Shown piece by piece: positions 1-5,594 of a stretch of 5,594 nt of DNA. The stretch lies in NCBI GenBank assembly GCA_017623335.1, contig JAGAPI010000296.1, positions 1 through 5,594 of the forward strand, read 5' to 3'. This DNA is from Prevotella sp. (GTDB lineage Bacteria > Bacteroidota > Bacteroidia > Bacteroidales > Bacteroidaceae). Numbering within the stretch: the first letter of the stretch is position 1; every line of letters starts with the position of its first letter. The notes under the pieces were generated by a model, which was not told where the DNA came from, made no database searches, and worked only from the letters and a program-made list of their open reading frames with translations. A program made the position numbers and the translations under genes.

Positions 1-38
1 AAAAGAAATGCGAAAATTTTCCTTTTCGGTGTTTTTCC

Positions 39-69
39 TTGGAGGTTAGAAAATAAATTTGTACATTTG
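39..69 (+). promoter_or_regulatory. Bacteroidota-type promoter of the higA-like gene
   Basis: A TACATTTG box at 62-69 matches the Bacteroidota -7 consensus TAnnTTTG and is followed by CA, as is common. A TTG at 39-41 lies 20 bases upstream, the right distance for the -33 element. A second match, TAAATTTG, abuts it at 54-61 but has no good -33 partner. Transcription would begin near 75-78, leaving a leader of about 20 bases before the ATG at 95. This makes any start upstream of about 75 impossible for this transcript. Confidence 0.65.
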
Positions 70-94
70 CAGAAATTTTCAAAATGATAGAGCT

Positions 95-418
95 ATGATA
101 GACGAACGTTTACATTTATATGGAGCACCGACACACCCCGGTGATTTGATTACCGATGAGCTTGAGGAGCGTGGTATGACTGTTAGCGAGCTGGCAGCCA
201 AATCCAAGCTGCCTGTCGCATTGTTGTCTGATGTTATCGCCGGCCGTAAGGATGTGGATATAGATATAGCTATGGCGTTGAAAAATGCTTTAGGTATAGA
301 TGCCGACTATTGGCTACGTCTGCAAGAAAGCTATTATGAGGAAGTTGAATATCAGGCAGCACAGAAGAAAAGCAAAATAAAGGAATGGCTTAAAGCAACA
401 GTTATCCCGAACGGATAA
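95..418 (+). CDS. higA: HigA-family antitoxin / XRE-type DNA-binding protein, apparently without toxin
   Basis: A 107-residue cytoplasmic protein of the HigA (VapI-like) antitoxin family. The family order is visible: an N-terminal HPGDLITDELEERGMT segment (residues 14-29), a helix-turn-helix over about residues 28-53 (SELAAKSKLP, then LLSDVIAGRKDVD), and the family-typical ALGIDADYWLRLQ block (about 65-77). A charged tail follows (QKKSKIKEWLK). Known members neutralise a RelE-like mRNA-cleaving toxin, HigB, and repress their own operon. I chose the ATG at 95 because the open frame can be extended to a TTG at 59, but that codon lies inside the promoter. The usual gene order is toxin first, yet here a promoter sits directly upstream and no full toxin follows, so this is either a solitary antitoxin/regulator or a degraded module. 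The gene is more AT-rich than the translation genes to the right, which fits acquired DNA. Family assignment is firm; activity as an antitoxin is inferred. Confidence 0.82.
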   Translation: MIDERLHLYGAPTHPGDLITDELEERGMTVSELAAKSKLPVALLSDVIAGRKDVDIDIAMALKNALGIDADYWLRLQESYYEEVEYQAAQKKSKIKEWLKATVIPNG

Positions 419-495
419 TCTTCCGTGAAACTGATGACGGAATAGTGGTTACTATACTTGAAATGAATACCACCCATTATGGGAATAAGAAGTAA
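394..495 (+). pseudogene. Possible remnant of a HigB/RelE-type toxin C-terminus
   Basis: After a stop at 391-393, frame 1 stays open for 33 codons to the TAA at 493-495, overlapping the last 25 bases of the higA-like gene in a different frame. It reads ...ERIIFRETDDGIVVT (ending at 453) and then ILEMNTTHYGNKK. The pattern of two hydrophobic strands ending in an 'ILEhspHY' motif resembles the end of Bacteroidota HigB toxins as I remember them (RIEF..., IVTVCNILDLSNHY). It has no start codon at a sensible position, no N-terminal two-thirds of a toxin and no upstream catalytic region, so if the resemblance is real it is a relic. It may instead be chance non-coding sequence; the similarity is judged by eye. 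Confidence 0.35.
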
Positions 496-509
496 ACAAA
501 TTTGAGTTC

Positions 510-540
510 AGTCTGCACTGGGACTTTGCCAGTGCAGACT
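510..540 (+). terminator. Perfect 12-bp inverted repeat, probable terminator of the higA-like unit
   Basis: AGTCTGCACTGG (510-521) and its exact complement CCAGTGCAGACT (529-540) enclose a 7-base loop, GACTTTG. The stem is long and GC-containing and lies 91 bases after the higA stop and 14 after the toxin-like remnant. It is followed by the AT-rich stretch AAATATTTGAAATATTT (541-557) rather than a clean T run, so termination is likely but not certain. The structure is symmetric and could act on either strand. Confidence 0.55.
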
Positions 541-541
541 A

Positions 542-549
542 AATATTTG
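542..549 (+). promoter_or_regulatory. Weak candidate -7 element upstream of the TlpA-TonB gene
   Basis: AATATTTG differs at one base from TAnnTTTG. It is the best match I see between the terminator-like stem and the start at 627. No clear TTTG -33 box lies about 20 bases upstream (only CTGG at 518-521, inside the stem). If used, the leader would be about 70 bases and would include the hairpin at 576-599. Confidence 0.22.
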
Positions 550-575
550 AAATATTTATTAAGGAGTACGACACG

Positions 576-599
576 CTTGCCACTAAGTTAGTGGTCAAG
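576..599 (+). repeat. Imperfect hairpin in the leader of the TlpA-TonB gene
   Basis: CTTGCCACTAA (576-586) and TTAGTGGTCAAG (588-599) are complementary apart from one bulged base, with a single G at the centre. In RNA the innermost pairs would open to form the loop. It lies 27 bases upstream of the ATG at 627 and is not followed by a T run, so it could be a leader stem or a protein-binding site rather than a terminator. Function unknown. Confidence 0.5.
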
Positions 600-626
600 T
601 AACAATTTAAACATAACAAACTAACA

Positions 627-1517
627 ATGAAGAAAACATTCATTACAATGATGCTTGCGCTGATGTTTGGCATGGCGGCGCAGGCACAGGACACAGACTC
701 CATCTATGCCAGGGAGCTGCTGCCGGTGGGAAGTAAGGCACCTGACTTCACGCTCACAACCATCGACGGGAAAAAGCAGAAGCTGTCCAACAACTATTCA
801 TGCTATCAGGTGCTCGACTTTTGGGCATCATGGTGTGGCGACTGCCGTAAGGACATTCCCGCAATGAAGGAGCTTTTTAAGAAGTACAAAAAAGACGTGA
901 CATTCATCGGCATCTCATTCGATGACGATAAGGAGAAGTGGACGGACTTTGTTCAGAAAAACGAAATGAAATGGCTGCATGTGAGCGAACTGAAGAAGTG
1001 GAAGGAGACGAACATATCGCAGCAATACAAAATAAAATGGCTGCCGACAATGTACCTCATCGACCCTTTCGGAAAGGTTGCACTTGCCACAACACAAGTG
1101 GAGAAACTTGCAGCAAAACTGAAGGAAATCGGTGAAGCTGGCGGATATGTACGCAAAATACCTGAATTTCCTGGAGGAATAAATGTACTGATGAAGTTTC
1201 TTTCCGTCAACATCAAATACCCTCCTGAAGCCGACAGATATGGATTCACGGCTAAAGTTACTGTAACGTTTACCGTTGATACTGACGGCAGTGTATCGGA
1301 AGAAAAAATACATCAATGCACAATGAACGAGCCCCAAACAAGGAAATTCGAGAAATTGACCACAGCAGAGAAAGCCGAATTACGCGCCAATTGCCGATGG
1401 CGATTCAACGAAGAAGCATTAAGGGTGATAAGGATGATGCCCGCATGGAAGCCGGGAACTATCGGCGGCAAGCCCGTAAAAGTAAAGTTCGCACTGCCGA
1501 TAATATTCAAGAAATAG
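627..1517 (+). CDS. Secreted TlpA-like thioredoxin fused to a TonB C-terminal domain
   Basis: A 296-residue envelope protein with two domains. Residues 1-20 form a signal peptide (KK, hydrophobic core, AQA before Q21) with no lipobox. Residues about 31-165 are a TlpA/redoxin-type thioredoxin domain: VGSKAPDFTL, then DFWASWCGDCRKDIP with active-site cysteines C70 and C73, and cis-proline P140 in KWLPTMYLID. Residues about 178-295 match the TonB C-terminal fold as seen in Bacteroidota: EFPGGINVLMKFLSVNIKYP, VTVTFTVDTDGSVSEEKI, then EEALRVIRMMPAWKPG and GGKPVKVKFALPI. Between the strand ending near 228 and the helix at about 261, the loop is roughly 25-30 residues longer than usual and contains C231 and C256. 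There is no membrane anchor or proline-rich linker, so energy transduction like classical TonB is unlikely. Periplasmic thiol exchange, with the TonB domain as a binding module, is my inference. The ATG follows an A-rich leader without Shine-Dalgarno. The gene stands alone between terminator-like hairpins. Confidence 0.85.
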   Translation: MKKTFITMMLALMFGMAAQAQDTDSIYARELLPVGSKAPDFTLTTIDGKKQKLSNNYSCYQVLDFWASWCGDCRKDIPAMKELFKKYKKDVTFIGISFDDDKEKWTDFVQKNEMKWLHVSELKKWKETNISQQYKIKWLPTMYLIDPFGKVALATTQVEKLAAKLKEIGEAGGYVRKIPEFPGGINVLMKFLSVNIKYPPEADRYGFTAKVTVTFTVDTDGSVSEEKIHQCTMNEPQTRKFEKLTTAEKAELRANCRWRFNEEALRVIRMMPAWKPGTIGGKPVKVKFALPIIFKK

Positions 1518-1535
1518 AAAGGGGATATATAATAT

Positions 1536-1565
1536 TTCACCGTCCGGCGAGCGCTGGACGGTGAA
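1536..1565 (+). terminator. Hairpin after the TlpA-TonB gene, probable + strand terminator
   Basis: TTCACCGTCCGGCG (1536-1549) pairs with CGCTGGACGGTGAA (1552-1565): 14 positions, all paired in + strand RNA if the one G-T pair counts as G-U wobble. The innermost pair would open to give a four-base GAGC loop. It begins 18 bases after the stop at 1517. The downstream sequence is AT-rich but has no clear T run. Confidence 0.6.
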
Positions 1566-1566
1566 G

Positions 1567-1578
1567 TAAGTTAACTTA
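1567..1578. repeat. 12-bp perfect palindrome between the two hairpins
   Basis: TAAGTTAACTTA is its own reverse complement. It sits between the hairpins at 1536-1565 and 1604-1629, directly after the first. No function can be assigned; it may simply be part of the intergenic structure. Confidence 0.45.
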
Positions 1579-1603
1579 AATGACGGTTTAATATAGCTTC
1601 AGC

Positions 1604-1629
1604 GACCGTCCAGCGAGCGCCGGACGGTC
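1604..1629 (-). terminator. Hairpin after trpS, probable minus-strand terminator
   Basis: GACCGTCCAGCG (1604-1615) and CGCCGGACGGTC (1618-1629) are complementary except at one pair. That pair is A-C when read on + but a G-U wobble in minus-strand RNA, so the stem is most stable in the trpS transcript. It starts 11 bases past the trpS stop codon. The unit is a near copy of the hairpin at 1536-1565. No T run follows on the minus strand. Confidence 0.58.
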
Positions 1630-1640
1630 AGCTTTGTTTA

Positions 1641-2729
1641 TTACTTATTGCGGAAACGCTCGCTCTGCTCGCGGATAAGCTCAGCATCGTTGAAGTAGTC
1701 AATTCGCATGGCGTGGCGAACCTCATCCATGGTCTTAGCAGCTACCTCGCGTGCCTGCTCGGTGCCTTTCTTCAGAATGTTGTAGACCTCAGGAATGTCC
1801 TGCTGCAGCTCACGGCGACGCTGGCGCATTGGCTCCAGACGGTCGTTGAGCACAGCGTTGAGCAGCTTCTTGCACTTCATGTCGCCCAGACCTCCACGCT
1901 GATAATGCTCCTTCAGCTCGCACAGATTCTTATATTCGGGCAGGAAGTTCGCAAAATCCTCATCGGTGCAGAAGGCATCGAGATAAGTGAACACACAATT
2001 GCCCTCCACCTTACCCGGGTCGTCCACACGCAGATGGTCGGGGTCGGTGAACATTGAGCGCACGCTCTGCCATACATCCTCGGGAGTGTCGCTTAGATAG
2101 ATGCAGTTGCCGAGGCTCTTGCTCATCTTCGCCTTGCCGTCGGTGCCGGGCAGGCGCAGACAACTCTGATTGGTAGGCAGCATGATGCGCGGTTCCACCA
2201 GCACATCGCTGTAGGTGGCGTTGAAACGGCGCACCAGCTCGCATGTCTGCTCAATCATTGGTTTCTGATCCTCACCGGCAGGCACCACGTTAGCCTTAAA
2301 CAGAGTGATGTCGGCAGCCTGGCTCACAGGGTAGCAGAAGAAGCCTACAGGAATGTTCGCCTCGAAGTTACGCATCTTTATCTCGGTCTTCACCGTTGGA
2401 TTGCGCTGCAGACGGCTCACCGTCACAAGGTTCATCAAGTAGGTTGTAAGCTCTGCGAGCTCAGGTATCTGACTCTGAATAAAGATAGTACATTTTTCCG
2501 GGTCGAGTCCTGCGGCAAGATAATCGAGTGCCACTTCTATAATGTTCTGACGTATCTTCTCTGGATTGTCGGCATTGTCGGTAAGTGCCTGCACGTCGGC
2601 AAGAAACACAAACATTTTGTCATAGTCGCCGGCATTCTGCAGTTCAACGCGCCGGCGCAGCGACCCTACATAATGTCCCACATGAAGTCTTCCTGTAGGG
2701 CGGTCGCCTGTTAGAATAATATTTCCCAT
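1641..2729 (-). CDS. trpS: Tryptophanyl-tRNA synthetase
   Basis: A cytoplasmic class I aminoacyl-tRNA synthetase that joins tryptophan to tRNA-Trp using ATP. The 362-residue protein has the family hallmarks in order: [18 protein letters not shown] (residues 7-24) containing the HIGH-type motif HVGH (16-19), QSQIPE (85-90), the conserved GEDQ (152-155), and the KMSKS loop as [10 protein letters not shown] (199-208). The C-terminal helical tRNA-binding region is complete, and the length is normal to slightly long. The ATG is 4 bases past the stop of the upstream TlpA-like gene (TAA, GAAA, ATG), with no Shine-Dalgarno, so translation is probably coupled to that gene. It is the last gene of the minus-strand operon and is followed by the hairpin at 1604-1629. 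I see no sign of a tryptophan-responsive leader directly in front of it. The identification is secure. Confidence 0.96.
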   Translation of the reverse strand: MGNIILTGDRPTGRLHVGHYVGSLRRRVELQNAGDYDKMFVFLADVQALTDNADNPEKIRQNIIEVALDYLAAGLDPEKCTIFIQSQIPELAELTTYLMNLVTVSRLQRNPTVKTEIKMRNFEANIPVGFFCYPVSQAADITLFKANVVPAGEDQKPMIEQTCELVRRFNATYSDVLVEPRIMLPTNQSCLRLPGTDGKAKMSKSLGNCIYLSDTPEDVWQSVRSMFTDPDHLRVDDPGKVEGNCVFTYLDAFCTDEDFANFLPEYKNLCELKEHYQRGGLGDMKCKKLLNAVLNDRLEPMRQRRRELQQDIPEVYNILKKGTEQAREVAAKTMDEVRHAMRIDYFNDAELIREQSERFRNK

Positions 2730-2733
2730 TTTC

Positions 2734-3822
2734 TTATTTTTCTTTTATATTGTTAAGAATGTAATCCACCGTAGGGTCTTGGCTCACTATCACGCCTTCA
2801 GGATTGATAACAAACAGTTTCGGGACACTTTCCACCTTGTAAGCCTTGCCTATGGCATTGTCGCGGAACGGTTTCACATCACAGGTGTTCACCCACTCTA
2901 TCCCGTCCTCCTGCGATGCTTTCAGCCACGCCTCTTTCTTCTCGTCAAGACTGATACTTATCACTGTGATATTCTTTGCCTTAAGCTGCGGATACACCTT
3001 TTTCAGCTCTTTCATCTTTGCCCGGCAAGGCACACACCATGATGCCCAAAAGTCGAGCAGCACATAATGCCCCCTGAAATCGCTAAGCCTGACCTGCTTG
3101 CCGTTGCTATCGGTGGTAGTAAAGTCAGGAGCAGGCTTGTCCTGTATCCATTTGTCGGCAAGCTCCTTGTATTTCTTTTCAAACGAGCGCCATGCGTAAG
3201 TGTTCTTGTGAGGATTTGCGGCAAGCGCTTTGCGCAACTCTTTCATCTGCCGAAAATCCATAATATAGTCATTGGCTGCGTTAATCGCGGCATATGTATC
3301 AGGATTTTGGCATATAAAGTCAAACTTCATCTGTGTGGCTTTGTCATACAAAGCATCGTTGGCATTCATCACCTCCTCAGCCTCTTCCAACTTACCAGCT
3401 TCTTTCAGCTGCATATAGCGAGGACCTAATTCACCGACCTTTTCCATGATAGGTTTAAGCCGTTGTTTGAGAACATTGAACAGTTGCTGCTCTCTGCTAT
3501 TAGCACTGGTGACAACGTCCGAATCCTCATTCACAATTACGTCATAGTCACATCCAGGCTCAGCCATGACCGACACATCAAACCTGTACGGCTTTGTGCG
3601 CAACCTGTATTCGTCCACCTGCGCTATTGCGCTTGAAAGTGAGAACTCTGTGCCATCAACCTCCACCGAGTCGATATTCACAAGACGGTCCTTAATCACC
3701 GACACATACACCTTTCCCTTGAAAGGCTTGGCGAGCTTCACCTTGAAAGTGGCTGGCGACTGTGCGCCTGCATTGGCACACAGTCCCAGTAATAGAGATA
3801 TAAAAAAAGATTTTATTTTCAT
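2734..3822 (-). CDS. Secreted TlpA-family thiol-disulfide oxidoreductase with DUF4369-like N-terminus
   Basis: A 362-residue envelope protein. Residues 1-20 are a signal peptide (KIK, hydrophobic core, AGA before Q21). C15 is not in a lipobox because L precedes it, so signal peptidase I cleavage is expected. Residues about 24-110 look like the beta-rich DUF4369 domain that often precedes TlpA domains in Bacteroidota. A charged helical linker follows (about 110-225, for example [20 protein letters not shown]). The thioredoxin domain covers about 228-360: [33 protein letters not shown] with C263 and C266, and cis-proline P334 in [13 protein letters not shown]. The intact CxxC predicts redox activity on periplasmic disulfides; substrates are unknown. 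It lies between ettA (18 bases upstream) and trpS (4 bases downstream) on the same strand, so it is expressed with translation genes. Its start has a real Shine-Dalgarno sequence, unlike its neighbours. Confidence 0.9.
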   Translation of the reverse strand: MKIKSFFISLLLGLCANAGAQSPATFKVKLAKPFKGKVYVSVIKDRLVNIDSVEVDGTEFSLSSAIAQVDEYRLRTKPYRFDVSVMAEPGCDYDVIVNEDSDVVTSANSREQQLFNVLKQRLKPIMEKVGELGPRYMQLKEAGKLEEAEEVMNANDALYDKATQMKFDFICQNPDTYAAINAANDYIMDFRQMKELRKALAANPHKNTYAWRSFEKKYKELADKWIQDKPAPDFTTTDSNGKQVRLSDFRGHYVLLDFWASWCVPCRAKMKELKKVYPQLKAKNITVISISLDEKKEAWLKASQEDGIEWVNTCDVKPFRDNAIGKAYKVESVPKLFVINPEGVIVSQDPTVDYILNNIKEK

Positions 3823-3829
3823 TTATTGT

Positions 3830-3835
3830 CCTCCC
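3830..3835 (-). promoter_or_regulatory. Shine-Dalgarno of the TlpA-like gene
   Basis: On the minus strand GGGAGG lies 7 bases before the ATG at 3822, in the 18-base gap after the ettA stop. It supports that start. It is notable because the other starts in the window have A-rich leaders and no such motif. Confidence 0.6.
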
Positions 3836-3840
3836 ACTTA

Positions 3841-5532
3841 TCAGTCTTCCATGAGCTTGCGGTAGCGCGCCTTCTTCACTTCAGTCTGTCCGCTCTGGCG
3901 CATCTTGTAGATTTCGTAGTCGGAGAAGCCTCCCTCGAAAAACGCCACCTTGCCCTCACCCTCGAAGGCAAGGATGTGGGTGCAGATGCGGTCGAGGAAC
4001 CAGCGGTCGTGGCTGATAACCACGGCACAGCCTGCAAACTGCTCAAGACCCTCCTCAAGAGCACGCAGGGTGTTCACGTCGATGTCGTTGGTAGGCTCGT
4101 CGAGCAGCAGCACGTTGCCCTCCTCCTTCAGCGCCATGGCAAGATGCAGACGGTTGCGCTCACCGCCCGAAAGCACGCCGCATTTCTTCTCCTGGTCAGC
4201 ACCGGTGAAGTTGAAACGGCTCAGATAGGCACGCACGTTGAGGTCCTTTCCTCCCATGCGGATGGTCTCATTGCCCTGCGAGATAACCTCATAGACACTC
4301 TTCTCGGGGATAATGTCCTTGTGGGTCTGGTCAACGTATGCCAGCTTCACGGTCTCGCCCACGGCAAACGTTCCGGCATCAGCCTTCTCCAGTCCCATAA
4401 TCATGCGGAAGAGTGTGGTCTTGCCCGCACCGTTGGGACCGATAACACCCACGATGCCGTTTGGCGGCAGCATGAAGTTAAGGTCTTTCAGCAGTACCTT
4501 GTCGCCAAAAGCCTTGTCAACACCCTCTGCCTCAATCACCTTGTTGCCGAGTCGGGGACCGTTAGGGATAAATATCTCAAGTTTTTCCTCACGCTCCTTC
4601 TGGTCTTGGTTAAGCAGCTGCTCGTAGCTGTTGAGGCGAGCCTTGCCCTTTGCGTGACGCGCCTTGGGAGCCATGCGCACCCATTCCAACTCGCGCTGCA
4701 GGGTCTTGCGGCGCTTGCTCTCGGTCTTCTCCTCCTGCGCCATGCGCTTGGTCTTCTGGTCGAGCCACGAAGAGTAGTTGCCCTTCCACGGAATGCCCTC
4801 GCCACGGTCGAGCTCAAGAATCCAGCCTGCCACATCGTCAAGGAAGTAGCGGTCGTGGGTGACACAAATCACAGTGCCCTCATACTGGCTGAGATGCTGC
4901 TCCAGCCAGTCGATGCTCTCGGCGTCGAGGTGGTTGGTAGGCTCGTCGAGCAGAAGGACATCGGGTTTGCGCAGCAACAGGCGGCAAAGAGCCACACGGC
5001 GGCGCTCACCGCCTGAGAGAACATTCACGGGAGTGTCGCCAGCCGGACAGCGCAGCGCATCCATGGCACGCTCCAGCTTACTGTCAAGGTTCCAGGCATC
5101 GGTAGCATCGAGCTGGTCCTGCAATTCTCCCTGACGGGCAAAGAGCTTGTTCATCTTCTCTTCGTCCTCATAATATTCGGGAAGTCCGAACAGCTCGTTT
5201 ATCTTGTTATACTCGCTGAGCATGTCAACAACCTCCTGCACGCCTTCCTCCACAACCTGGCGCACGGTCTTCTCGGGGTCAAGCTTCGGGTCCTGCTCAA
5301 GATAGCCCACGGTGTAGCCTGGACTCCACACCACTTCGCCCTGATACTCATTGTCAATGCCGGCGATAATCTTCATAAGTGTTGACTTACCGGCACCGTT
5401 GAGTCCGATAATGCCAATCTTTGCTCCGTAGAAGAAACTGAGATAGATGTTCTTCAGAACAGTCTTGTTGGTCTGGCGGATAGTCTTTGTAAGCCCCACC
5501 ATTGAGAAAATGATTTTCTTGTCGTCTGCCAT
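3841..5532 (-). CDS. ettA: ABC-F ATPase, energy-dependent translational throttle protein EttA
   Basis: A soluble 563-residue protein with two ATP-binding cassettes and no membrane segment. Cassette 1: Walker A GLNGAGKS (43-50), signature LSGGE (172-176), Walker B with catalytic glutamate in DVLLLDEPTNHLD (E197), H-loop H226. Cassette 2: GPNGAGKT (365-372), LSGGE (454-458), VLLLDEPTNDID (E479), H508. An inserted helical 'arm' lies in cassette 1 (about 88-145). The inter-cassette linker (about 258-325, rich in K, R and E, with LEWVRMAPKARHAKGKARL) is the P-site tRNA interaction motif. This linker, the length and the overall sequence fit EttA (YjjK) better than resistance-type ABC-F proteins. 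In E. coli, EttA binds the ribosomal E site and gates the first peptide-bond step according to ATP/ADP level. It is the first gene of the operon with the TlpA-like gene and trpS. The stop is TGA followed directly by TAA. No Shine-Dalgarno precedes the ATG, which has an A-rich leader. Confidence 0.94.
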   Translation of the reverse strand: MADDKKIIFSMVGLTKTIRQTNKTVLKNIYLSFFYGAKIGIIGLNGAGKSTLMKIIAGIDNEYQGEVVWSPGYTVGYLEQDPKLDPEKTVRQVVEEGVQEVVDMLSEYNKINELFGLPEYYEDEEKMNKLFARQGELQDQLDATDAWNLDSKLERAMDALRCPAGDTPVNVLSGGERRRVALCRLLLRKPDVLLLDEPTNHLDAESIDWLEQHLSQYEGTVICVTHDRYFLDDVAGWILELDRGEGIPWKGNYSSWLDQKTKRMAQEEKTESKRRKTLQRELEWVRMAPKARHAKGKARLNSYEQLLNQDQKEREEKLEIFIPNGPRLGNKVIEAEGVDKAFGDKVLLKDLNFMLPPNGIVGVIGPNGAGKTTLFRMIMGLEKADAGTFAVGETVKLAYVDQTHKDIIPEKSVYEVISQGNETIRMGGKDLNVRAYLSRFNFTGADQEKKCGVLSGGERNRLHLAMALKEEGNVLLLDEPTNDIDVNTLRALEEGLEQFAGCAVVISHDRWFLDRICTHILAFEGEGKVAFFEGGFSDYEIYKMRQSGQTEVKKARYRKLMED

Positions 5533-5594
5533 TTGGTTTAGTGGTTGTTAAAAATTCGATTACTGTATTATAGTATATTTATACATTTGGCGGA
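5533..5594 (-). promoter_or_regulatory. Leader and likely promoter region of the ettA operon
   Basis: This AT-rich stretch precedes ettA on the minus strand. The leader next to the ATG is A/C-rich (AACAACCACTAAACCAA), as is usual in Bacteroidota. I find no TAnnTTTG box in this orientation. A TATAAT hexamer occurs on the minus strand at 5572-5567, but that is not the normal -7 form of this phylum, so the true promoter may lie beyond the window. Confidence 0.35.
5582..5589 (+). promoter_or_regulatory. Outward-facing -7 box at the right edge
   Basis: TACATTTG on the + strand is a perfect TAnnTTTG match and identical to the box in front of the higA-like gene. It points out of the window, suggesting a divergently transcribed neighbour of ettA. 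No good -33 TTTG is present about 20 bases upstream, so confidence is low. Confidence 0.33.

Noticed and set aside
59..94. An upstream TTG start extending the higA-like protein by 12 residues
   Set aside because: The TTG lies in the promoter's -7 region and the added residues are not typical of HigA, whose conserved part begins after the ATG at 95.
1518..1640. A CRISPR array or insertion-sequence end
   Set aside because: There are only two palindromic copies, with no regular spacer series, no transposase and no target-site duplication visible. Terminator or REP-like hairpins explain it better.
1713..2057. A + strand open frame opposite trpS
   Set aside because: It is the complement of conserved trpS coding sequence, is rich in Leu and His, and has no domain or leader signals of its own.
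2734..3822. Lipoprotein signal in the TlpA-like protein because of C15
   Set aside because: The residue before the cysteine is Leu, which does not fit a lipobox, and a good signal peptidase I site (AGA before Q21) follows.
3826..5016. A 396-codon open frame on the + strand opposite ettA
   Set aside because: It lies entirely antisense to a gene with all ABC-F motifs. The translation is dominated by Leu, Val, Ala and His without any recognisable domain, as expected from the complement of a GC-biased coding frame.
3841..5532. An antibiotic-resistance ABC-F protein instead of EttA
   Set aside because: The arm in cassette 1, the linker sequence around LEWVRMAPKARHAKGKARL and the housekeeping context with trpS fit EttA; nothing points to a resistance subtype.

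Overview
The window looks like chromosomal DNA of a member of the Bacteroidota, most likely Bacteroidales (Prevotella-like or Bacteroides-like; I cannot settle the genus by eye). The evidence is two secreted TlpA-type thioredoxins of the kind common in this phylum, one carrying a TonB C-terminal domain of the Bacteroidota 'FPGG...NIKYP...WKPG' type. In addition, a TAnnTTTG promoter element lies just upstream of the first gene, and most starts have A-rich leaders without a Shine-Dalgarno sequence.

Layout. The left part (1-626) holds a small, AT-rich HigA-type antitoxin gene (95-418) directly behind its own promoter. No intact toxin gene is visible. An out-of-frame open stretch (394-495) overlaps and follows it, and its end resembles the C-terminus of a HigB/RelE-type toxin. 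Next come a perfect 12-bp inverted repeat (510-540, probable terminator) and a second imperfect hairpin (576-599). The + strand gene at 627-1517 encodes a secreted two-domain protein: an N-terminal thioredoxin domain (WCGDC) and a C-terminal TonB-like domain.

The gap at 1518-1640 separates converging genes. It carries two closely related hairpins that are near-copies of each other in both direct and inverted sense, with a 12-bp perfect palindrome between them. Each hairpin is best placed to terminate one of the two converging transcription units.

The right part (1641-5532) is a compact three-gene operon on the minus strand: ettA (ABC-F ribosome-associated ATPase), a DUF4369-like/TlpA secreted thiol oxidoreductase, and trpS (tryptophanyl-tRNA synthetase). 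The gaps are 18 and 4 bases. The last 62 bases are the ettA leader, with an outward-facing TAnnTTTG box at the very edge.

How the genes fit together. ettA and trpS are core translation genes. The TlpA protein between them, and the TlpA-TonB fusion facing the operon, act in the cell envelope on thiols. I see no clear new multi-gene system. The items most worth a second look are the thioredoxin-TonB fusion with its extended cysteine-containing loop, the orphan antitoxin with its toxin-like tail, and the mirrored hairpin pair.
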